Shown here: positions 7,655 to 16,808 of the stretch, piece after piece
Layout of the letters: each line of letters begins with the position of its first letter
How positions within the stretch are numbered: the first letter of the stretch is position 1
From: Sediminibacterium sp. KACHI17
GTDB lineage: Bacteria; Bacteroidota; Bacteroidia; Chitinophagales; Chitinophagaceae
NCBI RefSeq assembly: GCF_040362915.1
Contig: NZ_AP029612.1
Location: forward strand, 868,001 to 932,000
Direction of reading: 5' to 3'
DNA length: 64,000 bases
Notes under the pieces: model-generated
Databases searched by the model: none
The model's input: the letters and a program-made list of their open reading frames with translations, nothing else
What the model was told of the DNA's origin: nothing
Program-made: the position numbers and the translations under genes

Positions 7655-10573
7655 CTAATATCCCAATCCCATATCTTTTCCTTTCATCGTTGCAGGCACA
7701 CCTTCTGCAATCCATTTGGAAGGTTTTTCACCTTTGAGGAAATGATCGAAGAATTGTTGCTCGCGAACTTGAATATCTTTTCGATTCTTACGTTCTACCA
7801 GGTTATGTGCTTCATTATTATAATTCAGCATCCATACTTTTTTACCTAATCTGCGCATGGCAGTATAGTATTCAATTCCCTGATACCAAGGCACTGCATC
7901 ATCTGCATCATTGGCCATGATCACCAAAGGAGTCTTCACTTTTGGCAAATAGAACAATGGTGAATTTTCGATGTACAAGTTAGGCTTCTCCCATAAAGTT
8001 GCACCGATACGACTTTGAGATTGCTCATACTGAAACTGTCTGTTCAAACCGGTTCCCCATCTGATACCACCATAAGCACTCGTCATATTCACTACAGGAG
8101 CACCTGCCCATGCAGCAGCATATAAATTGGTTCTGGTGATCAAATGTGCGATTTGATATCCACCCCAGCTTTGTCCTTGCAATCCTAGTTTCGTACTATC
8201 AACATAACCTTGTTTTACCACAGCCCTGGTTCCACTCAGGATATAATCATAAGCTCCCTGACCCGGATATCCTTTTTTATACCAGATATCAGGTACAAAC
8301 ACCACATACCCGCGACTTACAAAGAATGAAATATTCAGTCGAGATGGTGTGGGTGATGGAGCTACATATCCATATAATCCCTGACTACTTCTCTCATAGA
8401 AATAAACGATCATCGGGTACTTCTTCTTCGGATCAAAATCTTCGGGTTTGTACACGATACCCTCTGCTTCTTTTCCGGTATATGCTTTCCATTTGAACAA
8501 CTCTGCAGTTCCCCAATTGTACTCCGCTTGTTGAGGGTTACTATTGGAGAGTTGTTTGGCTTGTGCACCCATTGTATGTACAAATACATTGGGAGATTGC
8601 TGGAAAGTTTCCTTTGTATAGCTTAATACATCCGCATTCTTAGCTTTTTGAATAGATATACCAAGACCTACTTTCTCTTTGAACAGCACATTGAAAGTTT
8701 TACCAGAGAGATCCAATGTTGCCAGTCCGGCACTTTTATCTTTTTCATCAAATAAACGTAACAGCAATCTTTGTGAAGCACTGATGAATCGCTCATCAGG
8801 ATCTGTATTGACATATCTGATGATGGTTTTATCCTTTCTGCCTGCTGTCAGACAAACAGAAGCAGCGATTCCTTCCGGATCTACTTGCCAGATATCATAA
8901 CGATCATAAATCAAAACAGATTTATCGCCCTCCATCCATTTTACAACTCCGTAAGCATTCGGATCATCCGGCACATCATTTTCTTCATCACCCAATGCTG
9001 TTTTAATGTCTTTGGCTATTTGATAGACCTGCGCAGTAACACTGTTATAGGCAAAATATTTCTGCTTACGCTCATCAAAGAACACCAGGTATTTACCTGT
9101 ATATGAAGGTTGTAAATTTCCTCCTTTCAGATCTTTGGTCACCAACTGCGTTTGTCCTGTCAATGGATTGATCCTGAATACATCATTGAAACTGAATCCT
9201 TGCCATTGTGTGGCGACTCTTTTACCAAAATCAGAAACTCCATAAAAAACAGATCCGTCCCCTTCTTGTGTAGGTATTACATTGCGTAGCTTTTCATTAC
9301 CGAGCTGAATGATCTCATTTTTATCCAGATCAAAATAAGCGAGGTAACTTCTTCTCAATTCTGTATTGAGATTTCTTAATTGTACCGGCTGTATATAATC
9401 ATCATTATAATGCCATACATCAACGCTGACTCTGTCCATTTCAGGAACAGTCGTATCACGTACCGGCCATATCGGTAACGTTCCAAGCATCAGACGATTT
9501 CCGGATTTACTGAAAACAATACTACCTACATTATCACTGATGGTCCAGTTCGCAGGTAACCCCTTGGTTTTATTGTCAGCCAGCAAACGCGCACTATCCA
9601 TTCCGTCTTTGTAATAATAAAGTTTGAAGAACTTCTGCAATGCCTTACTGCTACTGTCTCTTTCTGCTACAAACGCAACCTGCTTTCCATCCTCATCCAT
9701 CCTGAAACTTTTGGCTTCATTGAATTTAGTGAAGATGGTGCGTGTGCTATTATTATCCAGATTGACTTTGACAACGGTGGCCAGAGATCTATCATCGCTG
9801 TTTTTGCGAGTTGTCTCTATCAGTAATACATTGCCTTTACGATTGAAGAAATAATCTTTTACCAACTCAAACCTGCGCTCCTCACCGGTATGAAGGTTAC
9901 GTAAAACAAGTACCGTACCTTCTTCCACAGGTTCTGTATTAGCACGAACAGAATTCCTTCCATTTCTGTTTTGAAGAACAGACATGCCCGCGGTTTTTGC
10001 TTCATTGGCTTTATTACGAATGCTATCAGCAACACGCATCAAGCTATCCGCCATTTTCAGCATATTATTTAGTCTTGTTGCAGAATCGGGCTGTTGCGGT
10101 CTATTGGTTTCAGGCAGTGGCTTATCAAGTAAATAAGCTAACCAGATACCGGAGTCGTCAGGTATCTTATAACTTTTGATCCTGGGAACTTTGGTGATGT
10201 TTGTTGTACCCAATTCAATGAATGCCAAACTATCTTTCGGCATTTCATCCGGACGACGTTTTTTGATCCTGGCATCGCGGGTATCCTTATAGAATGGTCG
10301 GATCCTGCACACCAAAAAACGATTGTCTTCGCTAATGGAAATACTATACCCGCGGGGAATGGTCACTTTATAATCACCGGTTGTACTTTGCAGATATACA
10401 ACCCCATCGCCTTCCTGTGGGGTAACGGCATAGGCGACATATTTTCCATCGTTACTGATCACTCGCTCACCGATGGACTCCCAACTATCATACACAGAAT
10501 GATCCAGCGGTTTTTTTTGAGCAAGGACAGAGATACCCGGCAATAACAAAAATGCGAGTATTAGTTTTCTCAT
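7655..10573 (-). CDS. Secreted prolyl-oligopeptidase-family serine peptidase (S9)
   Basis: From the chosen ATG at 10573 the product has 972 residues and begins with a clear signal peptide (MRKLILAFLLLPGISVLAQ). An upstream in-frame start at 10648 would add 25 residues that spoil the signal, so it was rejected. The first ~650 residues form a beta-propeller-like region (repeated WD/YVTN-style strands). The C-terminal alpha/beta hydrolase has the nucleophile in GLQGQSWGGYQ (Ser about 802), an Asp in NDADDAVPW (about 891) and a His in NEAHNL (about 923), a full catalytic triad. Such enzymes cleave dipeptides or oligopeptides in the periplasm. It is divergent from the PAS protein across a 270-nt AT-rich spacer in which I see no further gene. 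Confidence 0.93.
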   Translation of the reverse strand: MRKLILAFLLLPGISVLAQKKPLDHSVYDSWESIGERVISNDGKYVAYAVTPQEGDGVVYLQSTTGDYKVTIPRGYSISISEDNRFLVCRIRPFYKDTRDARIKKRRPDEMPKDSLAFIELGTTNITKVPRIKSYKIPDDSGIWLAYLLDKPLPETNRPQQPDSATRLNNMLKMADSLMRVADSIRNKANEAKTAGMSVLQNRNGRNSVRANTEPVEEGTVLVLRNLHTGEERRFELVKDYFFNRKGNVLLIETTRKNSDDRSLATVVKVNLDNNSTRTIFTKFNEAKSFRMDEDGKQVAFVAERDSSSKALQKFFKLYYYKDGMDSARLLADNKTKGLPANWTISDNVGSIVFSKSGNRLMLGTLPIWPVRDTTVPEMDRVSVDVWHYNDDYIQPVQLRNLNTELRRSYLAYFDLDKNEIIQLGNEKLRNVIPTQEGDGSVFYGVSDFGKRVATQWQGFSFNDVFRINPLTGQTQLVTKDLKGGNLQPSYTGKYLVFFDERKQKYFAYNSVTAQVYQIAKDIKTALGDEENDVPDDPNAYGVVKWMEGDKSVLIYDRYDIWQVDPEGIAASVCLTAGRKDKTIIRYVNTDPDERFISASQRLLLRLFDEKDKSAGLATLDLSGKTFNVLFKEKVGLGISIQKAKNADVLSYTKETFQQSPNVFVHTMGAQAKQLSNSNPQQAEYNWGTAELFKWKAYTGKEAEGIVYKPEDFDPKKKYPMIVYFYERSSQGLYGYVAPSPTPSRLNISFFVSRGYVVFVPDIWYKKGYPGQGAYDYILSGTRAVVKQGYVDSTKLGLQGQSWGGYQIAHLITRTNLYAAAWAGAPVVNMTSAYGGIRWGTGLNRQFQYEQSQSRIGATLWEKPNLYIENSPLFYLPKVKTPLVIMANDADDAVPWYQGIEYYTAMRRLGKKVWMLNYNNEAHNLVERKNRKDIQVREQQFFDHFLKGEKPSKWIAEGVPATMKGKDMGLGY

Positions 10574-10843
10574 ATTGGTAATTTTAGTGGCTTCTAAGTT
10601 AATCAAACAATGTTGAGGTATTGAAAGAATACATAATAAAATGACCAATGGGTGAATAGTGATTATTTATGAATGTTTGCCCTACATTAGCAACGAAAAA
10701 TCGAAATATTCAGGTAACACCTCATATCCTGTGAATGCAAATCGCTCAAAAAACAATTAATTGCATTTTAATCACTTTCAGCGCGTTATATTGATAAAAA
10801 AAGTGATATTACTTCACTTATTATTGGTTGTTGTAAGGTTAGT

Positions 10844-12178
10844 ATGAATACACATTCTCCCATTGAACAAATGATCGCCATGCTTGAGCACTCACATGTG
10901 TTCATGTATATGATCATTGATCAAAAAGGGCACTACCGATATATCAATCAGAAGATGTCAACGATCACGGGTTGGGACAGATCGATGATCGGTTCCAGAA
11001 GATATGAAGAGCAGATACACTATGCAGATGTAGATTTCTTAAGGCAACAGGTACATCAGGCTCTTCAACACCCGGGCGAAAAATTTTCGGTTATTGCCCG
11101 TTATCTGATAGATGAGCACCAGCATACGATACAGTGGGAAGTTTGTAGTAGTAAAGATGAAGAGGGAGAAGAACAGATACAAGCCATGGGAGTATTATTG
11201 AGCGGAGATCCTTTGGACGATTTTTCTGCTTCAAGATATCTACATCAATTCAATGAATATCTGGATGGTGTTAGTGATGGCTTTTTTGCATTAGACCGTA
11301 ACTGGATTTTCTTAAAAGTGAATCGATTCTTTGAATCGGTTACTGGCTTATCCAGACAAGAGATGATCGGAAGAAGTTTCTGGGATTTTTTTCCCGATAC
11401 AGAAGATCAACCATATGCCGCAGCCATGCGTAAAGCCTTCGATCTGGAAGAAACGATCACATTTGAACAACCCTGGCCCCCGGATCATCATTTTGCTGTT
11501 TCTGCTACCCCATCTAAAGAAGGCATCATTTGTTATTTCATTGATATCTCTTTACAGAAAAAACAACAACTGGAATTACTCGCCAATGAGATCAAACTGA
11601 AAGCCATTCTTGACAGTACAACGGATATCAATATCTTGATCAGTGCAGATCTAAGAGTATTGAACTTTAACCGTACCGCCGATCTACTTTCTAAAGAGTA
11701 TTTTAATGCACAACTCTTTATTGGCGCTGATTTCAACAAGTATGTACCGAAAGAGCTTGGGCATTACTTCAGAGAACATTTTGAAAGAGCACTAGCCGGA
11801 GAAAAACTTACGACTGAGCGCCCCGTTGCACTTTTGAATGGAGATGTGATATGGTTTGAGTTCCTATACTATCCTGTTTATAGTGAAGCCGGTGATATGC
11901 TGGGAGTTGCGATGAATATCACCAATATCGATGCCCGGAAAAAAGCAGAAATGAAATTGTTACAGCAATATGATCGCATGCGTGAGATCGCTTATTTACA
12001 ATCACATGAAGCCCGTGCTCCATTAAGTAATATTCTTGGATTGATCAACGTCTTGATGTTGTACACTGAAAAAACAAATGACCCTGAAATTGTACAAGTA
12101 TTGGAATTATTGAATGTGAGTGCATCCCGATTGGATACCGTGATTCAAAAGATCGTATCCAATACCAGACATGAATAA
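10844..12178 (+). CDS. Multi-PAS protein ending in a HisKA-like dimerisation domain, no kinase ATPase domain
   Basis: A 444-residue cytoplasmic protein with no membrane segment. Three PAS/PAC modules can be read: residues ~10-125 (FMYMIIDQKGHYRYINQKMS), ~140-240 (GVSDGFFALDRNWIFLKVNR) and ~255-370 (ILISADLRVLNFNRTADLLS, then a PAC-like GVAMNITNIDARK). A HisKA-like helix pair follows, with the phosphoacceptor motif SHEARAPLSNILGL (His388). The chain then stops, with no N, G1 or G2 boxes of a HATPase_c domain. The stop codon lies 1 nt before the end of the convergent DMT gene and no kinase remnant follows, so this is a natural short form rather than an obvious frameshift. It could be phosphorylated in trans or act as a dimerising sensor. 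No response regulator is adjacent. Confidence 0.88.
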   Translation: MNTHSPIEQMIAMLEHSHVFMYMIIDQKGHYRYINQKMSTITGWDRSMIGSRRYEEQIHYADVDFLRQQVHQALQHPGEKFSVIARYLIDEHQHTIQWEVCSSKDEEGEEQIQAMGVLLSGDPLDDFSASRYLHQFNEYLDGVSDGFFALDRNWIFLKVNRFFESVTGLSRQEMIGRSFWDFFPDTEDQPYAAAMRKAFDLEETITFEQPWPPDHHFAVSATPSKEGIICYFIDISLQKKQQLELLANEIKLKAILDSTTDINILISADLRVLNFNRTADLLSKEYFNAQLFIGADFNKYVPKELGHYFREHFERALAGEKLTTERPVALLNGDVIWFEFLYYPVYSEAGDMLGVAMNITNIDARKKAEMKLLQQYDRMREIAYLQSHEARAPLSNILGLINVLMLYTEKTNDPEIVQVLELLNVSASRLDTVIQKIVSNTRHE

Positions 12179-12179
12179 A

Positions 12180-13064
12180 TCAAATGTTGCTCTTTTGCTG
12201 GTGTTTTCTTATCACCCTGATCATTTGAAATAACACGGATACTGTAATCAATGCCACCCCGGCATAAAAACTCGTATTGAGTTTTTCATTTTCCTGAAAT
12301 AAAATAAAGGCCAATAAAATTCCATATACAGGTTCCAGGTTGAGACTTAAATTCTGGGTGAATGCAGAAACTTTCTTGAGTGCCTGAAGCATCAGATCCA
12401 TGGCCAATACGGTACAGAGCCAGCTTAAGATCAGTAACCAAAACCAATCTGATAAAGAAGGAAAGATCGTTTCAACCGGATAATAATGAAGGTATATCGG
12501 CATCAACAAAGTGAGGATCAGTAATCCGCCACTTAACTCATAGATCATCATAGTTCTTGGTTCAACTTTTTGTACTTGTCGCTTATTCAATACAGAGAAT
12601 AATGCAGCTAAGATTGCAGAAACGATACCTGCGATGATCCCATCCCGATACCTTGTATCAAATTGAAAAATAAGAATGATCCCTAATAAACTCAGTAATC
12701 CCAAACCTACATCCGGCCAGCTGAATGGACGTTCATTGAATACAGGTTCCAATAATGCAGTAAACAATCCGGTCGACGCGAAACAAACAAGTCCGATAGA
12801 GACATTGGACATTTTAATACTTCCATAAAAGAATACCCAATGCAATGCGATCAGCGTTCCGATCCCTAATAGTTTCCATACCATGTGAGAAGAAACCTCT
12901 TGCAATTGGTTCTTCCATTTCAATAGTGCAAATAGTGTAACTACAGTGATCATGATGCGATACCACACCAATAATCCCTCATTCATATGAATCAGTACTC
13001 CCAATACCCCCGTAAATCCAGCTAAAAAAACAGAAATGTGTAGCTTGATGAGTGCATCTTTCAT
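12180..13064 (-). CDS. EamA/DMT-family transporter
   Basis: A 294-residue inner-membrane protein with about ten transmembrane helices in two EamA repeats, the normal length for the drug/metabolite transporter superfamily. Recognisable pieces are IALHWVFFYGSIKMSNVSIG at the end of the first repeat and AFTQNLSLNLEPVYGILLAF in the second. The substrate is unpredictable; family members export amino acids, purines or sugars. It is last in a minus-strand run behind a glycosyltransferase (57-nt gap) and converges with the PAS gene. Confidence 0.9.
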   Translation of the reverse strand: MKDALIKLHISVFLAGFTGVLGVLIHMNEGLLVWYRIMITVVTLFALLKWKNQLQEVSSHMVWKLLGIGTLIALHWVFFYGSIKMSNVSIGLVCFASTGLFTALLEPVFNERPFSWPDVGLGLLSLLGIILIFQFDTRYRDGIIAGIVSAILAALFSVLNKRQVQKVEPRTMMIYELSGGLLILTLLMPIYLHYYPVETIFPSLSDWFWLLILSWLCTVLAMDLMLQALKKVSAFTQNLSLNLEPVYGILLAFILFQENEKLNTSFYAGVALITVSVLFQMIRVIRKHQQKSNI

Positions 13065-13121
13065 GGCACTAAAGCTAATTCAAAGAAATGGAAAATAGTA
13101 TGCAGTGATGAAATGCGATTA

Positions 13122-13868
13122 TCAGGGTGCACTAGAAACGCGCTTTTTATAACTTTTGAAAAGACTGTGCCACTGTATTTTCAAAACACCCAGCACACCT
13201 TCTTTGATGATACCCTTACTCATTTTACTCACGCCTATCTTTCGATCTATAAATGTGATGGGCACTTCTTTGATACGAAAGCCCAGTTTCCAGGAAACGA
13301 ATTTCATTTCTATCTGGAAAGCATATCCAACAAACTCTATCTCGTCTAAATTGATCGCTTCAAGTACCTGACGTTTATAGCATACAAAGCCTGCTGTTGG
13401 ATCATTTACGGGCATCCAGGTGAGAATCTTGGTGTACAATGCACCACCCCGTGAATATAACTGACGATCCCATGGCCAGTTTTCAGTACGGCCTCCGGGT
13501 ACATATCTGCTACCAACAGCTAGATCTGCACCACCATTTTTACATGCATCATACAACCGTTCCAGATCTTTGGGGTTGTGAGAGAAATCTGCATCCATCT
13601 CAAAAATATATGCATACTTTCTGCTGATACCCCATTTAAATCCATGAATATAGGCTGTTCCCAATCCCAGCTTTCCTTTTCTTTCTTCCAAAAATAATTG
13701 ACCGGGATATTGCTGAATCAACTCTTTCACAATGGATGCGGTACCATCAGGAGAACCATCATCAATGACTAGGATATGATAATCTGCTCGTAAGTCAAAT
13801 ACAGCTGTGATGATCGACGCAATATTTTCCTTCTCGTTATAGGTTGGTATGATGACTAATTTTTCCAA
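13122..13868 (-). CDS. GT2 glycosyltransferase, polyprenol-phosphate mannosyltransferase-like
   Basis: A 248-residue GT-A enzyme of the DPM1 type. It starts with IIPTYNEKENI, has the nucleotide-binding VIDDGSPDGTASIV and the metal-binding MDADFSHNPKDL, and the later VGSRYVPGGRTENW and ADLAVGSRY blocks typical of polyprenol monophosphomannose synthases. No C-terminal membrane anchor is present, as in soluble DPM1. It would transfer a hexose from a nucleotide sugar to a lipid phosphate at the inner membrane for later O- or envelope glycosylation. It lies 101 nt downstream of the exonuclease gene on the same strand. Confidence 0.9.
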   Translation of the reverse strand: MEKLVIIPTYNEKENIASIITAVFDLRADYHILVIDDGSPDGTASIVKELIQQYPGQLFLEERKGKLGLGTAYIHGFKWGISRKYAYIFEMDADFSHNPKDLERLYDACKNGGADLAVGSRYVPGGRTENWPWDRQLYSRGGALYTKILTWMPVNDPTAGFVCYKRQVLEAINLDEIEFVGYAFQIEMKFVSWKLGFRIKEVPITFIDRKIGVSKMSKGIIKEGVLGVLKIQWHSLFKSYKKRVSSAP

Positions 13869-13969
13869 TCAATGGGGATATTCGGTTGCTCTGCTAAAAT
13901 ACAACTCATAACGATTAATCGTTATGCCGTCTGAATATTTGCGGAAAATACTCGAAAAAATACTGGGAG

Positions 13970-14740
13970 TTATCCTTTCTTTAACAAAGTTCGATTCAGG
14001 ATTTCCGTGAGTTTCTGCTTGGTATTCATAGGAAAATCTCCTTTCATCATCCAATCATAATACTGCGGTTCTTCCTTGAGGACCTGTGTTACAGGTTTTC
14101 CTTTATGTTTACCAAAATTGAATACTTCTACTCCATTTTCCCGAATAAATCGACGCGCAAAATCAACAATATCGTCTTCACCGGTGAATTTGACGATACT
14201 CTCCACCGTATTACCGATTTGTGGATAACGCTCTACCTGAGCTTCCAATACTTCCCAAGTTGCAGTTGCATCAACTTCTGCACTGTGAGCTCCTTCCAAG
14301 GTTTTTTGACAATAAAATTTATATGCAGCACTAAGGGTTCTTTGCTCCATCATGTGAAACACCTTCTGCACATCGACTAATTTTCTGCCATCAGTAGAGA
14401 AATCGATCCCTACACGTAAGAATTCTTCGATGAGCATGGGGATATCAAAACGATTGCTGTTATAGCCACCTATATCACAATGATCAATAAATTGTTTGAT
14501 CTCATTGGCTACCTGTTTAAAGGTAGGCGCGTCTTTGACCATATCATCGGTAATGCCATGCACATCACTTGCCCCTTTAGGAATCGGCATCATGGGGTTG
14601 ATGAGTTTTCTCTTGACTTGCTGAGTTCCATCAGGATTGATCTTCACAATAGCGATCTCAACAATACGATCCAGACTGATGTTAACACCGGTTGTTTCCA
14701 AATCAATAAAAGCAAGCGGGCGTGTGAGTTGCAATTTCAT
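13970..14740 (-). CDS. DnaQ-like DEDDh 3'-5' exonuclease with C-terminal DUF3820-like tail
   Basis: A 256-residue protein. The exonuclease domain (residues ~8-175) shows ExoI as AFIDLETTGVNI (Asp13, Glu15), ExoII around GYNSNRFDIPMLIEE and ExoIIIe as HSAEVDATATWEVLE. A C-terminal extension (~205-250) reads FNFGKHKGKPVTQVL and YYDWMMKGDFP, a motif found after many Bacteroidota exonucleases and resembling DUF3820. It probably removes 3' nucleotides from DNA or RNA. It is not the replicative proofreading subunit by context, since dnaE is 40 kb away. It lies 23 nt downstream of mpl and probably shares its transcript. Confidence 0.9.
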   Translation of the reverse strand: MKLQLTRPLAFIDLETTGVNISLDRIVEIAIVKINPDGTQQVKRKLINPMMPIPKGASDVHGITDDMVKDAPTFKQVANEIKQFIDHCDIGGYNSNRFDIPMLIEEFLRVGIDFSTDGRKLVDVQKVFHMMEQRTLSAAYKFYCQKTLEGAHSAEVDATATWEVLEAQVERYPQIGNTVESIVKFTGEDDIVDFARRFIRENGVEVFNFGKHKGKPVTQVLKEEPQYYDWMMKGDFPMNTKQKLTEILNRTLLKKG

Positions 14741-14763
14741 GGTACGAAGTAAATATAATAATT

Positions 14764-16140
14764 CTAATTATCGGTATCTGTCTTTTGAATGATCTCCTGT
14801 GCCAGTGCCACTACATCCATCCCATTATAATTCCCACTGCTCATCAATAAAAGATTGCTGTTATGATAATTGGCGGATAGTAACCATTCTTTTAATAAAG
14901 CGGCATCGGTAAAAACGAGTAAGCCCGATTTATTAAAGCCTTCTTGCACTGCTGTTTCAGGCAGATCAGGCAATCGTTTGATCGCCAGTGCATGTTTAGA
15001 ATAAAACACCACTGCTTGATCTGCAGGTTCCAAAGCACCATTGTATTCTTTCATGAATGCCTCATTCAAACTACTATAAGTATGCAACTCCAATACGCCG
15101 ATCAGTTTTCGATCAGGGAACTGTTCTTTCACAGCCTCGATCGTTGCTTTTACTTTGCTGGGGGCATGTGCAAAATCACGATAAACAGCTGCATCCTTGC
15201 TACTGGATAATAACTCTAATCGTTTAGCAGCACCTGTGAAAGATCCGATCGCTTGTACAAAATCCTGCGCTGTTAATCCCAATTCTTTACATGCATAAAA
15301 GGCCGCATGCAAATTGAGTAGGTTATGATTACCAAATACTTTCAAGCCACCTGATACACCTTCCAGTGTAACTGTTGTAGCACCTGCTGTAATCTTATGT
15401 GAAGGAATAGAATAAGGCTGATAGCGAATATCTGCTCTGCTGTGTTCAGTGACCAATTTATTTAATACCGGATCAGACTCATTGTAGATCAGCAATCCAC
15501 CCACCTCTATCTTATTGATAAAAATGATGAATTGCTCCAGGTAAAATTCAAACGTGGAAAACACATTGATATGATCCCAGGCTATGCCGGTCAGAATAGC
15601 AACATGTGGAAACAAAAAGTGAAACTTGGGCTTTCTCTCGATCGCGCTGGCAGGATATTCATCACCTTCACAAACGATCACCGGGGCGTTCGTGATATCT
15701 ACTGACTGATCAAAGCCTTCCACTTTTGCGCCTACGAGATAATCAAATTGCTGACGAGTATGTTTCAGCACATGCATGATCATACTGGTGGTGGTAGTCT
15801 TACCGTGACTGCCACCTACAACTACCCTTTTCTTTTGTTGGCTCTCATGATAGATGTATTCAGGAAAGGAGTAGATCTTCAATTTCAGATCGATCGCCTT
15901 TAGCAACTCAGGATTATCTGATTTCGCGTGCATTCCTAAGATCACGGCATCTAAATCAGCCGTTATCTTCCCTGGATCCCACCCAATCGTAACAGGAAGA
16001 AGCCCGTGTTGCTTCAAATTGGAGGCTGCAGGTTCAAATATTTCATCATCTGTTCCGGTAACCTGATAACCCTTTTTATGGAGTGCGATGGCCAGCTGGT
16101 GCATCACACTACCCCCTATCGAAATAAAGTGAACCTTCAT
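14764..16140 (-). CDS. mpl: UDP-N-acetylmuramate:L-Ala-gamma-D-Glu-meso-Dap ligase
   Basis: A 458-residue Mur-ligase-family enzyme of peptidoglycan recycling, joining recovered tripeptide to UDP-MurNAc in the cytoplasm. The N-terminal Rossmann region starts FISIGGSVMHQLAIAL. The ATP site is VVGGSHGKTTTTSMIMH, the central domain has VICEGDEYPAS (PVIVCEGDEYP is typical of Mpl rather than MurC) and the C-terminal domain has YRDFAHAPSKVKATI. MurC would show a GTHGKT loop with different neighbours. First gene of the minus-strand run mpl-exonuclease-GT2-DMT; divergent from the small lipoprotein gene. Confidence 0.95.
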   Translation of the reverse strand: MKVHFISIGGSVMHQLAIALHKKGYQVTGTDDEIFEPAASNLKQHGLLPVTIGWDPGKITADLDAVILGMHAKSDNPELLKAIDLKLKIYSFPEYIYHESQQKKRVVVGGSHGKTTTTSMIMHVLKHTRQQFDYLVGAKVEGFDQSVDITNAPVIVCEGDEYPASAIERKPKFHFLFPHVAILTGIAWDHINVFSTFEFYLEQFIIFINKIEVGGLLIYNESDPVLNKLVTEHSRADIRYQPYSIPSHKITAGATTVTLEGVSGGLKVFGNHNLLNLHAAFYACKELGLTAQDFVQAIGSFTGAAKRLELLSSSKDAAVYRDFAHAPSKVKATIEAVKEQFPDRKLIGVLELHTYSSLNEAFMKEYNGALEPADQAVVFYSKHALAIKRLPDLPETAVQEGFNKSGLLVFTDAALLKEWLLSANYHNSNLLLMSSGNYNGMDVVALAQEIIQKTDTDN

Positions 16141-16209
16141 AATAAATGTTTGATTTCAACCGTTTTATGCAAATTAACTGTCCGAAAGCAACAATTTCAG
16201 TCAAATCAG

Positions 16210-16217
16210 TATCTTTG
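16210..16217 (+). promoter_or_regulatory. -7 element upstream of the small lipoprotein gene
   Basis: A perfect TAnnTTTG box (TATCTTTG) lies 45 nt before the ATG at 16263. No TTG is seen at the expected -33 distance, so the assignment is moderate. Confidence 0.4.
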
Positions 16218-16262
16218 TTATAGCGCAAAATACAGTCAAAACGCTAACCTAAAACGTAACAC

Positions 16263-16382
16263 ATGAAAAAGATAACCGCTATTCTGTTCTTACTTGTATT
16301 GAGCGCAGTGTTTATCAGTTCCTGTACGTCATCCAAAAGCAGAGGCTGTCCTACTACCAATCCGCGCTATTTCAAGCCCTAA
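16263..16382 (+). CDS. Small lipoprotein, 39 aa
   Basis: A compact frame: ATG at 16263, Lys-Lys N-terminus, hydrophobic core (ITAILFLLVLSAVFIS) and a lipobox-like ISSC with the acceptor Cys at position 21. The mature peptide has only 19 residues: CTSSKSRGCPTTNPRYFKP. A second Cys (position 29) and the Pro/Asn-rich end suggest constraint. Its size and lipobox imply attachment to the inner or outer membrane. It lies 46 nt before ytxJ on the same strand and probably shares its transcript. The gene is short enough to be missed by automatic callers. The function is unknown. Confidence 0.75.
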   Translation: MKKITAILFLLVLSAVFISSCTSSKSRGCPTTNPRYFKP

Positions 16383-16428
16383 GGTTTGTGAACCTATTGA
16401 CTTTTGTATTGTTTTCTAAGAAAAAAAG

Positions 16429-16767
16429 ATGAACTGGAATCCTATTACTTCTATTGATCAGCTGGCGCAAATCAAAGAAGCATCGTTTCAATCACCGCAA
16501 GTTATATTCAAGCATAGTACCCGTTGTAGTATTAGCTCCATGGTATTAAATCGTTTGGAAAGAAGTGATGCTCCTGAGCAGGTGCAATTTCATTATCTCG
16601 ATCTACTGGCTTATCGTCCGATCTCCGATCAAATAGCTACCGATTTTGCGGTTTATCATGAATCTCCCCAGGTGTTACTGATCAAAAATGGCGAATGCGT
16701 ATATGATGAAAGCCATCATGGTATCAGTATGGATGAAATAGCAGAGCAAGCCGCTCAAACAGCATAG
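16429..16767 (+). CDS. ytxJ: YtxJ-type bacillithiol-system thioredoxin-like protein
   Basis: A 112-residue thioredoxin-fold protein. The family signature is visible as VIFKHSTRCSISSMVL with a single active-site Cys (C33) in the TxCxIS context instead of CxxC. It is followed by VQFHYLDLLAYRPISDQIA, ESPQVLLIKNGECVYDESH and HGISMDEI. YtxJ proteins are monothiol bacilliredoxin-like proteins proposed to remove bacillithiol from oxidised protein cysteines in the cytoplasm. A bacillithiol transferase homologue at 47897 supports use of this thiol in the organism. It is placed between the small lipoprotein and an SDR-like gene (41-nt gap). Confidence 0.9.
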   Translation: MNWNPITSIDQLAQIKEASFQSPQVIFKHSTRCSISSMVLNRLERSDAPEQVQFHYLDLLAYRPISDQIATDFAVYHESPQVLLIKNGECVYDESHHGISMDEIAEQAAQTA

Positions 16768-16808
16768 GAAAGCATGTCTGCTTTTTGTAAATTGCTGAAA
16801 AAAATCAC

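Noticed and set aside
7655-10648. Longer start for the S9 peptidase at 10648
   Set aside because: The extra 25 residues precede and obscure an otherwise perfect signal peptide starting at ATG 10573.
12100-12180. Frameshifted remnant of a kinase ATPase domain after the PAS protein
   Set aside because: The next bases are already the convergent DMT gene on the other strand, and no N, G1 or G2 box text was found in any frame nearby.
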